From: Bradymonas sediminis
Lineage (GTDB): Bacteria > Myxococcota_A > Bradymonadia > Bradymonadales > Bradymonadaceae
DNA length: 64,000 nucleotides
Direction of reading: 5' to 3'
Assembly: GCF_003258315.1 (NCBI RefSeq)
Contig: NZ_CP030032.1
Span: 410,001 to 474,000 of the forward strand
Shown piece by piece: positions 63,221 to 64,000 of this stretch. The number at the start of each line of letters is the position of its first letter. The first letter of the stretch is position 1. The position numbers were made by a program, and so were the translations under genes. The notes under the pieces are model-generated. The model made no database searches, had not been told where the DNA came from, and saw only the letters and a program-made list of their open reading frames with translations.

Positions 63221-64000
63221 ATGAGTCAATCGGCACCGGATATTCTGGCGCGCGAGGTGCCCTATCTCGGGCAGGACATCTCCAGAGCAGCCATCGAGTC
63301 CATGATCGTCAGTGAGCGCACGCGCCAGCGGCGCGACCTCGCGGCGCTGGAGAAGCTGCGCGAGCATAACGCCGAGATCCAGCAGACGCTTGTCGGCGAG
63401 GTTGAGAAATTGCGCCAGATCAGCGGCCAGCTCAGCAAGGAGCGCGAGCGCGGCGAGTTCTCGCGCAGCCTGCGTAACTTCCTGGCGAAGTTGCCCTGGG
63501 TGGGCGGGCAGGTGTTGACGCACCGCTCCATCGAGGAGATTTTGCGCGAGCAATACGAGCTCAGCGCGCGCCGGGCGAAGGAGGCCGCCGAGTTCGTGGA
63601 CCGGCTCGAGGCCGCCAAGGTGGGGCTATGGGATGAGATCGACCGCCTCAATCAAAAGATCGTCGAGTCTGCCAAAAACGAGGAGCTCGCCGTGGCGCAT
63701 ATTCGCCAGCTTGAGGCGCTCAAGAGCCGCCTGGAGGTCGAGCGCGCGGCGGTGGAGCTCAGCAGCGCCGACGGCCGCCAGGCCCAGGCGCTCTTGGACC
63801 GCACCCATCGCGCGCTCTCCGAGCACGCCACCAAATTAAAGCTCTACGCCACCGCCGAGAACCGCCTGGCGAAGCTGCAGGAGAATACCCGCCAACTGGC
63901 TGAAACCATTGGGCATTTGCAGTCAGATATCGTTGTCTATGTGACCGCGGCGACCGAGAAGCTCGACCTGATCTCCGGGCAAATTCAGGCCATCGGCGTG
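63221..64000 (+). CDS. Coiled-coil protein (C-terminal part outside window)
   Basis: The frame is open from ATG 63221 (AAGGTT upstream) to the right edge, 260 codons. The sequence is almost entirely heptad-like: EKLREHNAEIQQTLVGEVEK, ELSARRAKEAAEFVDRLEAA, AHIRQLEALKSRLEVERAAV, KLQENTRQLAETIGHLQSDI, with one hydrophobic interruption (LRNFLAKLPWVGGQVL). It resembles the helical part of TelA-like or other filament-forming proteins, but no family is certain. The upstream region has three GGCGC-containing 9-mers (63042-63075). Confidence 0.75.
   Translation, partial: MSQSAPDILAREVPYLGQDISRAAIESMIVSERTRQRRDLAALEKLREHNAEIQQTLVGEVEKLRQISGQLSKERERGEFSRSLRNFLAKLPWVGGQVLTHRSIEEILREQYELSARRAKEAAEFVDRLEAAKVGLWDEIDRLNQKIVESAKNEELAVAHIRQLEALKSRLEVERAAVELSSADGRQAQALLDRTHRALSEHATKLKLYATAENRLAKLQENTRQLAETIGHLQSDIVVYVTAATEKLDLISGQIQAIGV

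Overview
The window is a GC-rich, densely coded bacterial chromosome segment. Several traits point to a delta-proteobacterial/Myxococcota lineage, possibly the Bradymonadia: very large Cys-rich lipoproteins with lipoboxes, a eukaryotic-type Ser/Thr kinase next to a signal-peptide TPR protein, a receiver domain placed in front of a histidine kinase, and GAF/GGDEF signalling proteins. That assignment is an inference from gene content; there is no rRNA or marker phylogeny here.

Layout: 1-7.5 kb holds a GAF-domain sensor (running off the left edge), rpmB, a membrane protein, tRNA-Leu(CAG) with a clear promoter and terminator, two tiny single-pass membrane proteins, an alpha/beta-hydrolase lipoprotein lacking the catalytic Ser, and an HD phosphohydrolase. 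7.6-13.7 kb is one giant (about 1987 aa) repetitive surface lipoprotein. 13.7-22.8 kb is a minus-strand block: Ser/Thr kinase - TPR protein - esterase, phosphofructokinase, a glutamate-cysteine-ligase-like enzyme fused to CBS domains, an MgtC/DUF4010 membrane protein and a triple zinc-ribbon protein. 23.2-28.5 kb is a plus-strand block: DUF296-like protein, CoA-type Nudix hydrolase, CoaBC, a uracil-DNA-glycosylase-like protein with an altered catalytic motif, and L-erythro-3,5-diaminohexanoate dehydrogenase. Then come a REC-histidine kinase and NAD-dependent DNA ligase.

32.3-39.1 kb is a complete SUF iron-sulfur cluster operon: Rrf2 regulator, sufB, sufC, sufD, sufS, sufU and nfu. Two near-identical 26-bp boxes 41 bp apart lie upstream of the regulator and are a candidate operator. 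Immediately downstream, a roughly 5-kb segment is bracketed by two direct copies of the nfu 3' end. It carries a two-gene lipoprotein/trypsin-like-protease operon, and the protease gene is cut by an IS4-type insertion sequence (40823-42370) with an 11-bp target duplication.

The right third holds a Cys-rich lipoprotein, an MDR oxidoreductase, a GAF-GGDEF diguanylate cyclase, an ArsR-rhodanese / DsbD / TlpA thiol-redox operon with a candidate operator, haem O synthase with a small metal-binding lipoprotein, transketolase, a YegS-like lipid kinase, glycogen phosphorylase, a TRIC-type channel, a 902-aa repetitive lipoprotein and a coiled-coil protein running off the right edge. Carbon metabolism (pfk, tkt, glgP), Fe-S and thiol homeostasis, and an elaborate lipoprotein surface are the dominant themes. 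No CRISPR array, rRNA or complete prophage was seen. The most promising unexplained items are the nfu-bracketed island, the enzyme-family proteins with missing catalytic or metal-binding residues, and the candidate suf operator.
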